Below, one piece after another: positions 17,288 to 27,295 of a stretch of 64,000 bases of DNA. Position 1 is the stretch's first letter. The number at the start of each line of letters is the position of its first letter. The stretch lies in assembly GCF_040703125.1 (NCBI RefSeq), contig NZ_CP160035.1:558001-622000 (forward strand). Direction: 5' to 3'. The stretch is from Flavobacterium ovatum (lineage in GTDB: Bacteria; Bacteroidota; Bacteroidia; Flavobacteriales; Flavobacteriaceae). Made by a program: the position numbers and the translations under genes. The notes under the pieces are model-generated. The model saw only the letters and a list, made by a program, of their open reading frames with translations. It was not told the origin of the DNA and ran no database searches.

Positions 17288-17295
17288 TATCTTTG
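17288..17295 (+). promoter_or_regulatory. Bacteroidota -7 box (TATCTTTG)
   Basis: TATCTTTG fits TAnnTTTG, 33 bases before the DUF177 ATG, and is the probable promoter of the rpmF-fabH-acc cluster. No clear -33 TTG. Confidence 0.5.
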
Positions 17296-17328
17296 CACTC
17301 CCGAAGTTTGGGGCAAAAATTTGTTTAA

Positions 17329-17874
17329 ATGAATAAGATAAAAGAATATTTAATTCCATTCGTAGGATTAAAGACCGGAAAACATCTTTTTGAGTATCAA
17401 TTAAATAATGAGTTCTTTGAAATCTTTGATTATGATGAATATCAAAATTCAGACATTAAAGTTAGTGTTGTTTTAGAGAAACAAAACAACATGCTCGAAT
17501 TGAATTTCAAACACAAAGGAACAGTCAATGTACCTTGTGACCTAACCGGTGAGGATTTTGATTTACTCATCAAAGGAAAAATGAAATTAATTGTTCGATT
17601 TGGAGAAGAATTCAACAATGACAATGAAGAGTTACTCATTATACCTTTCGGAGAATTTGAAATAGATACAGCACAGTATATTTATGAAATGATTGTGTTA
17701 TCCGTCCCACAAAGACGTGTACACCCTGGAGTAAAAGATGGAAGTTTACAATCCGAAGCTCTTGAAAAATTGAATGAATTAGCAGTCAAAGAAGAAAAAG
17801 AAAATAAAGAAGAACAAACAGAAGATATTGACCCGCGTTGGGACAAATTAAAGCAACTATTAACGGATAAATAA
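17329..17874 (+). CDS. yceD: DUF177/YceD family protein
   Basis: A 181-residue protein of the YceD/DUF177 family, recognised by position directly before rpmF, the HKGTVNVPCDLTGEDFDL segment and the C-terminal DPRWDKLKQL motif. YceD-type proteins have been linked to 23S rRNA and ribosome biogenesis in other bacteria and plants. The acidic lysine/glutamate stretch at about 145-165 is probably disordered. It is 9 bases from rpmF and almost certainly co-transcribed with it. Confidence 0.9.
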   Translation: MNKIKEYLIPFVGLKTGKHLFEYQLNNEFFEIFDYDEYQNSDIKVSVVLEKQNNMLELNFKHKGTVNVPCDLTGEDFDLLIKGKMKLIVRFGEEFNNDNEELLIIPFGEFEIDTAQYIYEMIVLSVPQRRVHPGVKDGSLQSEALEKLNELAVKEEKENKEEQTEDIDPRWDKLKQLLTDK

Positions 17875-17883
17875 TATAGTAAA

Positions 17884-18081
17884 ATGGCACATCCTAAGAG
17901 AAAAATCTCGAAAACAAGAAGAGACAAAAGAAGAACACATTATAAAGCTACCGTAGCACAAATTGCTACTTGCCCTATTACAGGTGAAGCACATTTATAC
18001 CACAGAGCTTATTGGCATGAAGGTAAAATGTACTACAGAGGACAAGTTGTTATTGACAAGTCAGAAGCTACTTTTGCTTAA
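17884..18081 (+). CDS. rpmF: 50S ribosomal protein L32
   Basis: The 65-residue product begins [21 protein letters not shown], the typical L32 basic start, and continues [16 protein letters not shown]. Only one cysteine (C37, in ATCPITG) remains of the four found in zinc-binding L32 proteins, so this is the cysteine-depleted form. It sits between yceD and fabH, the usual order; a hairpin terminator follows directly. Confidence 0.96.
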   Translation: MAHPKRKISKTRRDKRRTHYKATVAQIATCPITGEAHLYHRAYWHEGKMYYRGQVVIDKSEATFA

Positions 18082-18106
18082 TGCATTTTTTTATAGATGA
18101 TATATA

Positions 18107-18133
18107 AACTCTCACTTGGTGAGAGTTTTTTTT
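18107..18133 (+). terminator. Terminator after rpmF
   Basis: AACTCTCAC (18107-18115) pairs with GTGAGAGTT (18119-18127) around a 3-base loop, followed by a T run. It implies that some fabH transcription starts downstream. Confidence 0.8.
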
Positions 18134-18256
18134 GTTGTTTATAATTTTCCTTAAATAAGAAGCTCTAAAGCAATTGGTTTAGATATTTTTTTTGTACTTT
18201 TCAAACCTTTTAAACATTTTTTCAAATGGCTACATTTGATAAAAAATAGACATAAT

Positions 18257-19255
18257 ATGAATAAAATGACCGCCGCAATAACCGCTGTAGGAGCTTATGT
18301 CCCAGACTTTGTACTTTCAAACAAAGTTCTAGAAACAATGGTTGATACAAATGACGAATGGATAACATCTCGTACAGGAATTAAAGAAAGAAGAATCCTT
18401 AAAGATGCTGATAAAGGAACTTCATTTTTAGCAATTAAAGCAGCGCAAGATTTAATAGCTAAAGGCAATATAGATCCTCTAGAAATAGATATGATAATAA
18501 TGGCCACCGCTACGCCAGATATGCCTGTTGCCGCTACAGGAGCTTATGTCGCTACTGAAATAGGAGCTACAAATGCTTTTGCATATGACTTACAAGCTGC
18601 CTGTTCCAGTTTTTTATACGGTATGTCAACTGCCGCTGCTTATATAGAGTCAGGAAGATACAAAAAAGTACTTTTAATAGGAGCTGATAAAATGTCTTCT
18701 ATTGTAGATTATACGGATAGAACCACTTGCATTATTTTTGGAGATGGAGCAGGTGCAGTTTTATTTGAACCAAATTTTGAAGGATTAGGACTTCAGGATG
18801 AATATTTAAGAAGTGACGGAATTGGTCGTGATTTTCTTAAAATTCCAGCTGGAGGTTCATTAGTACCTACAACCATGCAAACAGTTACTGACAATAGACA
18901 TAACATCATGCAAGACGGGAAAACTGTATTTAAATATGCAGTTACCAATATGGCTGATGCTAGCGAACAAATCCTTAAAAGAAACAACCTTACTAACGAC
19001 GATGTTAATTGGTTGATTCCACATCAAGCAAACAAAAGGATTATTGACGCAACAGCAAACAGAATGAATTTAGAGGAATCAAAAGTACTGATGAATATCG
19101 AAAGATACGGAAACACTACATCAGCAACTCTACCTCTTGTAATCAGTGATTTTGAACATTTGTTTAAAAAAGGTGATACAATTATTTTTGCAGCCTTCGG
19201 TGGAGGATTCACTTGGGGGTCTGTTTATTTAAAATGGGCATACGACAAAAAATAA
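18257..19255 (+). CDS. fabH: Beta-ketoacyl-ACP synthase III (FabH)
   Basis: Condenses acetyl-CoA or a branched starter with malonyl-ACP to initiate fatty acid synthesis. The 332-residue thiolase-fold enzyme has the Cys-His-Asn triad at C116 (LQAACSSFLYG), H256 (LIPHQANKR) and N286 (RYGNTTSA), plus the WITSRTGIKERR CoA-binding loop. Start at 18257 is preferred over 18236 and 18266. It is followed 24 bases later by accB, so initiation and malonyl-CoA supply are linked in one cluster. Confidence 0.95.
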   Translation: MNKMTAAITAVGAYVPDFVLSNKVLETMVDTNDEWITSRTGIKERRILKDADKGTSFLAIKAAQDLIAKGNIDPLEIDMIIMATATPDMPVAATGAYVATEIGATNAFAYDLQAACSSFLYGMSTAAAYIESGRYKKVLLIGADKMSSIVDYTDRTTCIIFGDGAGAVLFEPNFEGLGLQDEYLRSDGIGRDFLKIPAGGSLVPTTMQTVTDNRHNIMQDGKTVFKYAVTNMADASEQILKRNNLTNDDVNWLIPHQANKRIIDATANRMNLEESKVLMNIERYGNTTSATLPLVISDFEHLFKKGDTIIFAAFGGGFTWGSVYLKWAYDKK

Positions 19256-19279
19256 ATTTAAACTAAAAATAGACCAATT

Positions 19280-19756
19280 ATGGATTTAAAAGAAATTCAG
19301 AACCTAATCAAATTTGTTTCAAATACAGGTGTTGCAGAAGTTAAGTTAGAAATGGATGATATAAAAATCACTATTAGAACAACTTTAGAAGGTAACTCTA
19401 CTGAAACAACTTATGTACAACATGCTCCACATGCTCCAGTACATCAAGCAATTGCTCCTGTAGCACCAGTTGCAGCTCCACCAGTAGCTGCTGCTCCTGT
19501 CGTTGAAGAGTCTAAATACATCACTGTTAAATCTCCAATCATTGGAACTTTTTACAGAAAACCATCTCCAGACAAACCAATGTTTGTAGAAGTAGGAAGT
19601 ACTATCTCCAAAGGAGACGTACTTTGTGTAATTGAAGCAATGAAATTATTCAACGAAATCGAATCTGAAGTTTCAGGTAAAATTGTAAAAATATTGGTAG
19701 ACGATATGTCTCCAGTTGAATTTGACCAACCATTGTACTTAGTTGATCCATCTTAA
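19280..19756 (+). CDS. accB: Acetyl-CoA carboxylase biotin carboxyl carrier protein
   Basis: The 158-residue carrier has an N-terminal helical region, an Ala/Pro-rich linker (about residues 50-75) and a biotinyl domain from about 80 with the EAMKLF motif; K122 is the biotinylated lysine. The carboxybiotin arm moves between biotin carboxylase AccC, encoded next, and the carboxyltransferase. The accB-accC spacer holds tandem repeats of 7-bp period. Confidence 0.95.
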   Translation: MDLKEIQNLIKFVSNTGVAEVKLEMDDIKITIRTTLEGNSTETTYVQHAPHAPVHQAIAPVAPVAAPPVAAAPVVEESKYITVKSPIIGTFYRKPSPDKPMFVEVGSTISKGDVLCVIEAMKLFNEIESEVSGKIVKILVDDMSPVEFDQPLYLVDPS

Positions 19757-19761
19757 TTAAT

Positions 19762-19846
19762 TATAAATTATGAATTATAAATTATGAATTGTTTCTTAAG
19801 CATTTCATGATTTCAAAAAACTCATAACTCATAACTCATAACTCAA
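19762..19846 (+). repeat. 7-bp-period tandem repeats between accB and accC
   Basis: ATAAATT and ATGAATT alternate for four heptamers (19763-19790). After a short interruption, AACTCAT is repeated three times, then AACTCAA (19819-19846), ending 5 bases before the accC ATG. Confidence 0.8.
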
Positions 19847-19851
19847 AATAG

Positions 19852-21198
19852 ATGTTTAAAAAAATATTAATTGCAAATAGAGGGGAAATTGCACTTCGTG
19901 TAATTAGAACTTGTAAAGAAATGGGCATCAAAACTGTCGCAGTTTATTCAACTGCCGATGCAGAAAGTTTGCACGTACGTTTTGCTGATGAAGCAGTTTG
20001 CATTGGACCACCCCCAAGCAACTTGTCCTATTTGAAAATGTCAAATATTATTGCCGCTGCTGAAATTACAAATGCAGATGCAATACACCCAGGTTACGGA
20101 TTTTTATCTGAAAATTCTAAATTTTCTAAAATCTGTCAAGAACACGGAATCAAATTTATTGGAGCTGCTCCAGAAATGATAGACCGTATGGGAGACAAAG
20201 CTTCGGCAAAATCAACTATGATTGAAGCAGGAGTTCCATGTGTTCCTGGTTCTGTTGGGATTTTAGAATCTTACGAACAAGCACTTCAACTTTCAAAAGA
20301 GTTTGGCTTTCCTGTTATGCTAAAAGCTACCGCTGGTGGTGGTGGTAAAGGAATGCGTGCCGTATGGAAAGAAGAAGAATTACTGAAAGCTTGGGAAAGC
20401 GCTCGTCAAGAGTCGGCTGCTGCTTTTGGAAATGACGGAATGTATCTTGAGAAATTAATCGAAGAGCCTCGTCATATCGAAATTCAAGTAGTAGGAGATT
20501 CATTCGGTAAAGCTTGTCATCTTTCTGAAAGAGATTGTTCTGTACAAAGAAGACACCAAAAATTAACAGAAGAAACTCCCTCTCCATTCATGACAGACGA
20601 ATTACGTCTAGCAATGGGAGAAGCTGCTGTAAAAGCTGCTGAATATATTAAATATGAAGGCGCTGGAACGGTAGAATTCTTGGTTGACAAACACCGTAAT
20701 TTCTATTTCATGGAAATGAATACTCGTATTCAGGTGGAACACCCTATTACTGAACAAGTAATTGATTATGATTTAATTCGTGAACAAATTTTAGTTGCTG
20801 CTGGTGTACCTATTTCTGGTAAAAATTATTTACCTAAATTACACGCTATTGAATGTCGTATCAATGCTGAAGATCCATACAATGAATTCAGACCTTCACC
20901 AGGGAAAATCACTACTTTACACATGCCAGGTGGTCACGGTGTACGTTTAGACACTCACGTGTATTCAGGATATACCATTCCGCCTAACTATGACTCTATG
21001 ATTGCTAAATTGATTACCACAGCACAAACCCGTGATGAGGCAATTAGCAAAATGAGAAGAGCATTAGACGAGTTTGTTATAGAAGGAATTAAAACAACTA
21101 TTCCTTTCCACAGACAATTAATGGATGACCCACGATACATTGCTGGAGATTATACAACTGCTTTTATGGATACTTTTAAAATGAAAGATCCACAATAA
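19852..21198 (+). CDS. accC: Acetyl-CoA carboxylase, biotin carboxylase subunit
   Basis: ATP-dependent carboxylation of the biotin on AccB. The 448-residue product starts [19 protein letters not shown] and contains the glycine-rich ATP-grasp loop ([10 protein letters not shown], about 161-170), [13 protein letters not shown], the [15 protein letters not shown] metal/catalytic block near 288 and RINAEDP. Full length with no missing motif. It ends the acc cluster at a strong terminator. Confidence 0.96.
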   Translation: MFKKILIANRGEIALRVIRTCKEMGIKTVAVYSTADAESLHVRFADEAVCIGPPPSNLSYLKMSNIIAAAEITNADAIHPGYGFLSENSKFSKICQEHGIKFIGAAPEMIDRMGDKASAKSTMIEAGVPCVPGSVGILESYEQALQLSKEFGFPVMLKATAGGGGKGMRAVWKEEELLKAWESARQESAAAFGNDGMYLEKLIEEPRHIEIQVVGDSFGKACHLSERDCSVQRRHQKLTEETPSPFMTDELRLAMGEAAVKAAEYIKYEGAGTVEFLVDKHRNFYFMEMNTRIQVEHPITEQVIDYDLIREQILVAAGVPISGKNYLPKLHAIECRINAEDPYNEFRPSPGKITTLHMPGGHGVRLDTHVYSGYTIPPNYDSMIAKLITTAQTRDEAISKMRRALDEFVIEGIKTTIPFHRQLMDDPRYIAGDYTTAFMDTFKMKDPQ

Positions 21199-21203
21199 AT
21201 ACT

Positions 21204-21229
21204 AAACCCACTGAAAAGTGGGTTTTTTT
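21204..21229 (+). terminator. Terminator after accC
   Basis: AAACCCACT pairs with AGTGGGTTT around a GAAA tetraloop, followed by a T run. Confidence 0.85.
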
Positions 21230-21273
21230 ATGTTTAATTTTAAAAATCAAATGGACATAATCATTAAAAAAAG

Positions 21274-21281
21274 TAATTTTG
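21274..21281 (+). promoter_or_regulatory. Bacteroidota -7 box (TAATTTTG)
   Basis: TAATTTTG fits TAnnTTTG and lies 22 bases before the first mtgA ATG. No -33 match seen. Confidence 0.4.
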
Positions 21282-21303
21282 CTTAATCTAGTTCTTCTAA
21301 AGA

Positions 21304-22095
21304 ATGAGTACTTTAGAGGGCCTAAAGATAACAGCAATTACATTTATAATGGGAATAAGAACTACTCCAAAAAAGACATCAAAAAAACCAATCAAAAAAG
21401 AAACAAAAACTAATATGAGTACCCTAAAAACATTTTTATTTAAACTAATCTTATGGTTTTTTGGAATCTCACTATTTTTTGTAGTACTCTTTAAATTTGT
21501 TCCGGTACCGTTGACTCCTTTAATGATTATTCGAATTATTGAAAACAAAACTTCGGGTAAAGATGCGATTTTTAGCCACGATTGGGAACCAATTGAAAAC
21601 ATTTCGACCAATTTACAGAAAGCAGTAATCTCTAGTGAAGACGGTTTGTTTTTAACACATAATGGATTTGACTTTGGTGCTTTGCAAAAAGCTTACAAAA
21701 ACAATGAACGTGGTCGCAAAATAAAAGGAGGAAGCACAATTAGTCAACAAACTGCCAAAAATGTCTTCTTATGGCAAGGAAGAAGCTACTTGCGTAAAGG
21801 CCTGGAAGCTTATTTCACAGTTTTAATTGAGCTTGTTTGGGGCAAGGAACGCATCATGGAAGTTTACCTGAACAGCATCGAAATGGGAGATGGAATTTAT
21901 GGAGCGGAAGCAGCATCACAATATTGGTACCGTAAGGATTGCAGTAGTTTAACACCAATTCAAGCTGCTGGAATTGCTGCCATTTTACCTAGTCCAAGAA
22001 AATTCAAAGCTACAAGCTCATCCTCCTATATCAACAATAGAAAAACAAAAATCTCAAGGGTTATGAACACTATCGGCCCAATAAAATACGACTAA
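21304..22095 (+). CDS. mtgA: Monofunctional peptidoglycan glycosyltransferase
   Basis: Polymerises lipid II into glycan strands (GT51). A basic N-terminal tail and one membrane helix (about 45-65) precede the catalytic domain with ISSEDGLFLTHNGFDF (catalytic Glu in SSED), GGSTISQQTAKNVFLW, RKGLEAYFTVLIE and LNSIEMGDGIYGAE. No transpeptidase domain follows, hence monofunctional. Internal ATGs at 21349 and 21415 are alternative starts; the first fits the -7 box but gives an unusual leader. Confidence 0.92.
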   Translation: MSTLEGLKITAITFIMGIRTTPKKTSKKPIKKETKTNMSTLKTFLFKLILWFFGISLFFVVLFKFVPVPLTPLMIIRIIENKTSGKDAIFSHDWEPIENISTNLQKAVISSEDGLFLTHNGFDFGALQKAYKNNERGRKIKGGSTISQQTAKNVFLWQGRSYLRKGLEAYFTVLIELVWGKERIMEVYLNSIEMGDGIYGAEAASQYWYRKDCSSLTPIQAAGIAAILPSPRKFKATSSSSYINNRKTKISRVMNTIGPIKYD

Positions 22096-22100
22096 AAACA

Positions 22101-22133
22101 AAAAAACTCAAGCCGAAAGACTTGAGTTTTTTT
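22101..22133 (+). terminator. Terminator after mtgA
   Basis: ACTCAAG (22106-22112) pairs with CTTGAGT (22121-22127), followed by a run of T. It lies just before the 3' end of the opposite-strand tRNA. Confidence 0.8.
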
Positions 22134-22136
22134 ATG

Positions 22137-22210
22137 TGGAGAATATCGGATTCGAACCGATCACCTCTTGCCTGCCAGGCAAGCACTCTAGCCAAATGAG
22201 CTAATCCCCC
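22137..22210 (-). tRNA. tRNA-Ala (anticodon GGC)
   Basis: Read on the minus strand, the 74-nt sequence folds with acceptor GGGGGAT/ATTCTCC, D-stem GCTC, anticodon stem CTTGC/GCAAG and loop CTGGCAG, giving GGC. The G3-T70 wobble pair in the acceptor is the alanine identity element. CCA is not encoded. Confidence 0.93.
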
Positions 22211-22338
22211 AGAACTTATGTAAATATAATATAATAAACGTTTGGTTAAGCAACTATTTACGCAACTTTAGAAACTTGCTTAATTGACACTATTTTCAAT
22301 TAATATTTATAACTTTACGTCAAACCTTGTTATATATT

Positions 22339-23106
22339 ATGCCAACACCAAATACAAAAGGAACACTTACTACTTCAATTAACAATAAAATTGCAAAGGT
22401 AACCTTTGGACATCCTGCCAGTAATTCTTTTCCAATAGCATTGCTGGATGCACTAACAAACGAACTGAATTCACTTAGTCATAATAAGGAAGTTTTAGTA
22501 ATTATATTACAGAGCGAAGGCGAAAAGGTTTTTTGTGCAGGCGCCTCTTTTGATGAACTTTTGGACGTTCAAAACACCGAGCAAGGGATTCGTTTTTTCT
22601 CTGGTTTTGCCAATTTGATCAACGCCATGCGATCCTGTTCGAAAATAATTGTTGGTCGCATACAAGGAAAATCAGTTGGTGGAGGAGTTGGACTTATCTC
22701 AGCCTGTGATTATGCTTTTGGAACTGAAAATAGTATTATAAAATTATCCGAGATTTCTATTGGTGTGGGTCCGTTTGTGATTGAGCCTGCTGTTAGTCGC
22801 AAAATTGGTAAAACAGCGATGACAGAAATGGCATTAGCTCCAGACAAATGGAAAACTGCGGAATGGGCACAACAAAAAGGATTGTTTGCAGAAGTTCTTC
22901 CAGATATCGAACAACTAGATCAATCCATAACAACATTCGTCAACAAACTAGCCTCTTACCATCCCGAAGCTTTATTCGAAATGAAAAAAGTAATTTGGGC
23001 AGACACTGAACACTGGGAATCTTTATTAATTGAAAGAGCCGAAATCACAGGAAGACTAGTGCTGTCTGATTTTGCCAAAAATGCTTTGGCAGCGTTTAAA
23101 AAATAA
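22339..23106 (+). CDS. Enoyl-CoA hydratase/isomerase family protein
   Basis: A 255-residue crotonase-fold protein. The oxyanion-hole strands are visible as FCAGASFDEL near 62 and GKSVGGGVGLISACDYAF near 105; ISIGVGPFVIEP carries the position usually occupied by a catalytic Glu. This resembles methylglutaconyl-CoA hydratase or degradative enoyl-CoA hydratases, but the exact acyl-CoA cannot be called. Start at the ATG 22339. It stands alone between a tRNA and the convergent sdhB. Confidence 0.85.
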   Translation: MPTPNTKGTLTTSINNKIAKVTFGHPASNSFPIALLDALTNELNSLSHNKEVLVIILQSEGEKVFCAGASFDELLDVQNTEQGIRFFSGFANLINAMRSCSKIIVGRIQGKSVGGGVGLISACDYAFGTENSIIKLSEISIGVGPFVIEPAVSRKIGKTAMTEMALAPDKWKTAEWAQQKGLFAEVLPDIEQLDQSITTFVNKLASYHPEALFEMKKVIWADTEHWESLLIERAEITGRLVLSDFAKNALAAFKK

Positions 23107-23233
23107 ATATTTTACTAAAAGCTAACTTAACTAATTCATTCGTGACAATTGAATTTGCCTTCGCAACTAAAACAAAAAACGCATCCAAATTAATGAATGC
23201 GTTTTTGTTATATAAGAAATTCTATTTCTAAAA

Positions 23234-23980
23234 TTATCCTTTCATGCTTGCAGACAAATATTCTCTATTCATACGAGCGATGTTTTCTAGAGAAATACCT
23301 TTTGGACACTCAACCTCGCAAGCTCCAGTATTGGTACAGTTACCAAAACCTTCGTCATCCATTTGTTTTACCATGTTCAACACACGATCAACAGCTTCAA
23401 CTTGACCTTGTGGTAATAAAGCATATTGAGAAACTTTGGCAGCAACGAATAACATAGCCGAAGAGTTTTTACAAGTAGCCACACAAGCACCACAACCAAT
23501 ACATGTTGCAGCATCAAAAGCAGCATCAGCATCTTGTTTGTTTACTGGAATTGTATTTGCGTCGATAGTGTTTCCTGAAGTATTTACAGATACAAATCCA
23601 CCAGCGTGCTGAATTCTATCAAAAGCACTTCTATTCACAACTAAATCTTTCACTACTGGAAAAGCGGCTGCACGGAAAGGCTCGATCGTAATCGTATCTC
23701 CATCCTTGAACATACGCATGTGTAATTGACAAGTCGTAACTCCTCTATCTGGTCCGTGTGCTTCACCATTAATAAACAAAGAACACATTCCGCAGATTCC
23801 CTCGCGACAATCGTGGTCAAAAGCTACTGGATCACCACCGGTATTGATTTGTTGCTCATTGAATACATCAAGCATTTCAAGGAATGACATATCAGGTTCA
23901 ATTCCGTCGATTTTGTAATCAACCATTGCTCCTTTATCTTGGGCGTTTTTTTGACGCCATATTTTTAATGTAAGTTTCAT
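23234..23980 (-). CDS. sdhB: Succinate dehydrogenase/fumarate reductase iron-sulfur subunit
   Basis: The 248-residue electron-transfer subunit. The N-terminal [2Fe-2S] cysteines lie in [17 protein letters not shown] and VTTCQLHM; the C-terminal domain has the [14 protein letters not shown] and [15 protein letters not shown] clusters for [4Fe-4S] and [3Fe-4S] centres. It passes electrons between the SdhA flavin and the cytochrome. It is the last gene of a sdhC-sdhA-sdhB transcript read leftward. Confidence 0.96.
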   Translation of the reverse strand: MKLTLKIWRQKNAQDKGAMVDYKIDGIEPDMSFLEMLDVFNEQQINTGGDPVAFDHDCREGICGMCSLFINGEAHGPDRGVTTCQLHMRMFKDGDTITIEPFRAAAFPVVKDLVVNRSAFDRIQHAGGFVSVNTSGNTIDANTIPVNKQDADAAFDAATCIGCGACVATCKNSSAMLFVAAKVSQYALLPQGQVEAVDRVLNMVKQMDDEGFGNCTNTGACEVECPKGISLENIARMNREYLSASMKG

Positions 23981-24007
23981 ACTTTTAAGTTTGAAAGTCT
24001 TAAAGTC

Positions 24008-24057
24008 GAAGGTCGAATGTCTATTCTTTTTAGACTTTGGACTTTGGACTTTGGACT
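24008..24057 (+). repeat. 7-bp-period tandem repeat between sdhA and sdhB
   Basis: ACTTTGG is repeated three times followed by ACT (24034-24057); GAAGGTC and GAATGTC heptamers precede it. It lies inside the sdh operon spacer. Confidence 0.75.
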
Positions 24058-24062
24058 AATTG

Positions 24063-26063
24063 CTATTTGTAACTTCTTTGAACTAGTTTGATGTTTTCGT
24101 AAACCAATGCTTCTTTGTGTAAAACAGCATCACTAGGTTTTCCTTTGTACTCCCAAGCTGCTACGTAAGCAAAGTTTTCGTCATCACGCAACGCTTCCCC
24201 TTCTTCAGTTTGGTATTCTTCACGGAAGTGACCTCCACAAGATTCATTACGGTGTAAAGCATCTTTGGCGAACAACTCACCCAATTCTAAGAAATCGGCA
24301 ACACGAATTGCTTTTTCTAATTCTTGGTTGAAACCTTTATCAGTTCCAGGAACCTTTACATCTTTGTAAAACTCTTCACGTAAAGCTGCAATTTCAGAAA
24401 TAGCTTCGTTCAAACCTTTTTCGTTACGAGCCATACCAACTTTGTCCCACATGATTTTTCCTAATTTCTTATGGAAATAATCAACTGAATGTGTTCCTTT
24501 ATTATCCATAAAGTTAGCAATCAATTCTTTTACACTGTTCTCAGCTTCAACAAACTCAGGTCTATCAGTAGAGATAGCTCCCATTTTGATATCTGGAGCC
24601 AAGTAATCACCAATAGTATATGGCAATACAAAGTATCCATCAGCCAAACCTTGCATCAAAGCCGAAGCCCCTAGTCTGTTTGCACCGTGATCAGAGAAAT
24701 TAGACTCTCCAATTGAAAAACAACCAGGAATAGTTGTCATCAAGTTGTAATCAACCCATGTTCCACCCATTGTGTAGTGAACCGCTGGATAAATCATCAT
24801 AGGGGAAGTATAAGGATCCTCATCTACAATTTTATAATACATTTGGAACAAGTTCCCGTATTTACTTTTTACAATTTCAGTACCTAATTTAGTGATCAAA
24901 GCACTGTCATTAGCATCTAAACTTTTCACATAAGCAGCTTCAGCACCGTAACGCTTGATAGCAGCGGCAAAATCTAGGTAAACTGCTTCACCTGTTTTGT
25001 TTACTCCAAAACCAGCGTCACATCTTTCTTTAGCCGCACGAGATGCAACATCACGTGGTACCAAGTTACCAAATGCAGGATATCTTCTTTCTAAGAAATA
25101 ATCTCTATCTGCTTCTGCTAAATCAGTTGCTTTTTTCTTTCCTTCACGAATTGCTTTTGCATCTTCCAATTTTGCAGGAACCCAGATACGTCCATCATTA
25201 CGTAATGATTCAGACATCAAAGTCAATTTTGACTGGTGATCTCCTGAAACCGGAATACATGTTGGGTGAATTTGAGTATAACAAGGATTTGCAAAGAAAG
25301 CTCCTTTTTTATGGATTTTCCAAGCTGCAGTAGCATTAGAACCCATTGCATTAGTTGACAAGAAAAATACATTTCCGTAACCTCCAGAACCAATAACTAC
25401 AGCATGAGCTGAATGTCTTTCGATTTCACCAGTAATCAAATTACGAGCAATGATTCCTCTTGCTTTACCATCAATAATTACTAATTCTAGCATTTCGTGA
25501 CGGTTGTGCATTTTTATTTTCCCACGACCAATTTGACGGTTCATTGCTGAATAAGCTCCTAACAATAATTGTTGTCCAGTTTGACCTTGTGCATAAAAGG
25601 TACGAGAAACCAAAGTTCCTCCAAAAGAACGGTTGTCCAATAATCCACCATATTCACGAGCCAATGGCACTCCTTGAGCCACACATTGGTCAATAATATT
25701 TGATGAAACTTCAGCCAAACGGTGTACGTTTGATTCACGAGCGCGGTAATCTCCTCCTTTTACAGTGTCATAAAACAATCTGTAAACAGAGTCACCGTCT
25801 CCCTTATAATTTTTTGCTGCATTGATTCCCCCTTGTGCTGCAATAGAGTGCGCACGACGTGGTGAATCTTGAAAGCAAAATGCTTTAACGTTATATCCTA
25901 ACTCTGCTAAAGTAGCAGCTGCAGAACCTCCAGCCAACCCTGTCCCTACAACGATAATATCTAAATTACGTTTGTTAGCAGGATTTACTAAATTAATATG
26001 ATCTTTATAATTTGTCCATTTGTCCGCAATTGCGCCATCTGGTATTTTTGAATCTAATGCCAT
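24063..26063 (-). CDS. sdhA: Succinate dehydrogenase/fumarate reductase flavoprotein subunit
   Basis: A 666-residue FAD subunit. The dinucleotide fold [17 protein letters not shown] is near 42, the histidine for covalent flavin attachment probably sits in [11 protein letters not shown], and substrate-site motifs appear as [15 protein letters not shown] and [16 protein letters not shown]. Its length and long C-terminal domain match the type B enzymes of Bacteroidota, paired with a single cytochrome b. It is preceded by sdhC and followed by sdhB. Confidence 0.96.
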   Translation of the reverse strand: MALDSKIPDGAIADKWTNYKDHINLVNPANKRNLDIIVVGTGLAGGSAAATLAELGYNVKAFCFQDSPRRAHSIAAQGGINAAKNYKGDGDSVYRLFYDTVKGGDYRARESNVHRLAEVSSNIIDQCVAQGVPLAREYGGLLDNRSFGGTLVSRTFYAQGQTGQQLLLGAYSAMNRQIGRGKIKMHNRHEMLELVIIDGKARGIIARNLITGEIERHSAHAVVIGSGGYGNVFFLSTNAMGSNATAAWKIHKKGAFFANPCYTQIHPTCIPVSGDHQSKLTLMSESLRNDGRIWVPAKLEDAKAIREGKKKATDLAEADRDYFLERRYPAFGNLVPRDVASRAAKERCDAGFGVNKTGEAVYLDFAAAIKRYGAEAAYVKSLDANDSALITKLGTEIVKSKYGNLFQMYYKIVDEDPYTSPMMIYPAVHYTMGGTWVDYNLMTTIPGCFSIGESNFSDHGANRLGASALMQGLADGYFVLPYTIGDYLAPDIKMGAISTDRPEFVEAENSVKELIANFMDNKGTHSVDYFHKKLGKIMWDKVGMARNEKGLNEAISEIAALREEFYKDVKVPGTDKGFNQELEKAIRVADFLELGELFAKDALHRNESCGGHFREEYQTEEGEALRDDENFAYVAAWEYKGKPSDAVLHKEALVYENIKLVQRSYK

Positions 26064-26076
26064 TGATAATTGAATA

Positions 26077-26742
26077 TTAATGAGTGAAATGATGAAATAA
26101 TGCTACAACTACAAATCCAAAAGGAATAACAATTGCGAAACCTAATCCGAAATTCTTCATGCCTTTCGTGTACTTGTTATTTTGTCCAACTGATTGAAAA
26201 GAAGAACTAAATCCATGTTGTAAGTGCAAAGACAACAATACAAAAGACAAGCAATACAAACCTGTACGTACTGGGCTTTCAAACTTCTCTGCCAACTCAT
26301 GGAAATATCTTGTTTCATTCAAAGGACCAAATTCTACATATTTATATGCCATCTCTGGAACCCAGAAATCATAAAAATGCAGTCCTAAAAAAGCCAAAAT
26401 CACAGAACCTGAAATAATCATGTTACGTGATGCCCAACTTGCATTAGCAGCTCCATTGTAACTTGCGTAAGACACAGGTCGTGCTTTTCTGTTTTGAAGA
26501 TCCAAAACAAACCCCATAATAAAGTGAAAAATCACCCCTACAATAAGAATTGGTTGAATAACAAACTGAACCAAAGGATTATTCCCCATGAAATGAGAAA
26601 TAGAATTGAATACAGACTCACTAAAAACCGAAGTCATATTGATAAAAAAATGCTGTGCTAGAAACAACATCAAAAACAGTCCTGAAAGTGCCATAGCTAC
26701 TTTTTTTGCTATTGACGATTTCAATAATCCAGATTTTGCCAT
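26077..26742 (-). CDS. sdhC: Succinate dehydrogenase cytochrome b subunit (single-subunit type B)
   Basis: A 221-residue membrane anchor with five hydrophobic helices. Histidines within helices ([34 protein letters not shown]) are candidates for binding two hemes as in diheme type B enzymes. It transfers electrons to or from menaquinone. The start at 26742 ([14 protein letters not shown]) is chosen; the frame continues further upstream, but that part contains the predicted promoter. No separate SdhD is present or needed. Confidence 0.93.
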   Translation of the reverse strand: MAKSGLLKSSIAKKVAMALSGLFLMLFLAQHFFINMTSVFSESVFNSISHFMGNNPLVQFVIQPILIVGVIFHFIMGFVLDLQNRKARPVSYASYNGAANASWASRNMIISGSVILAFLGLHFYDFWVPEMAYKYVEFGPLNETRYFHELAEKFESPVRTGLYCLSFVLLSLHLQHGFSSSFQSVGQNNKYTKGMKNFGLGFAIVIPFGFVVVALFHHFTH

Positions 26743-26773
26743 AATATTTATAGAATATAATTTAAAAAGTACA

Positions 26774-26804
26774 CAAAAATAAGGCAAAAAGGCACCAACT
26801 ACAA
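26774..26804 (-). promoter_or_regulatory. Predicted sdh promoter
   Basis: On the minus strand TATTTTTG (26774-26781) fits the -7 box, with TTG at 26802-26804 at a 20-base spacing. It lies 32 bases before the sdhC ATG. Confidence 0.5.
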
Positions 26805-27295
26805 CCTTTTCGTTATTATTTATAATCATTTTAAAGTGTTTAATCTGTTATAAATACCTACACCCCTAAAACAGCTTTAACATTTTACAAAACAACTACT
26901 TAACATCCAAAAAATCTACAAAAAGCAAAAAACAGATAGCTTTAGGTATTACGTAATTGTCAAAAATAAATACTAAATAATAAGAATATAATAATTTATC
27001 TGCTCTTAATTTTCTATTCCATAAACACACAAATCCCAACAATTTTGTGTGTTAAACTATTTTGTTATCCCTTTGCTAAATCCACCATCAAAAGTGTGAA
27101 TTTTAAATTTATAATTTTAAAAAAAGCATATTCCTTATGGTCCTAAATTATCCAAAAATTACCAAAACCGTAAACTTATTAGAACTTTACGTCTTTAAGC
27201 CTTAGCGCCAAAACAATTTAACTACAATCAAGTTTCTGTTTTCTACTTCGAAACAAATCCAAATTGTTTAAATTTGTTATCTAATTCGTACCATA
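26805..27295. other. Divergent spacer between sdhC and the aminopeptidase gene
   Basis: About 490 bp of AT-rich sequence without a supported gene. A TAAATTTG box (27269-27276) lies 20 bases before the aminopeptidase ATG and is its probable -7 element. Nothing else recognised. Confidence 0.5.

Noticed and set aside
20327..20587. Open frame opposite accC
   Set aside because: A shadow of a strongly conserved coding region, as are the similar frames opposite sdhA, glyS and lepA.
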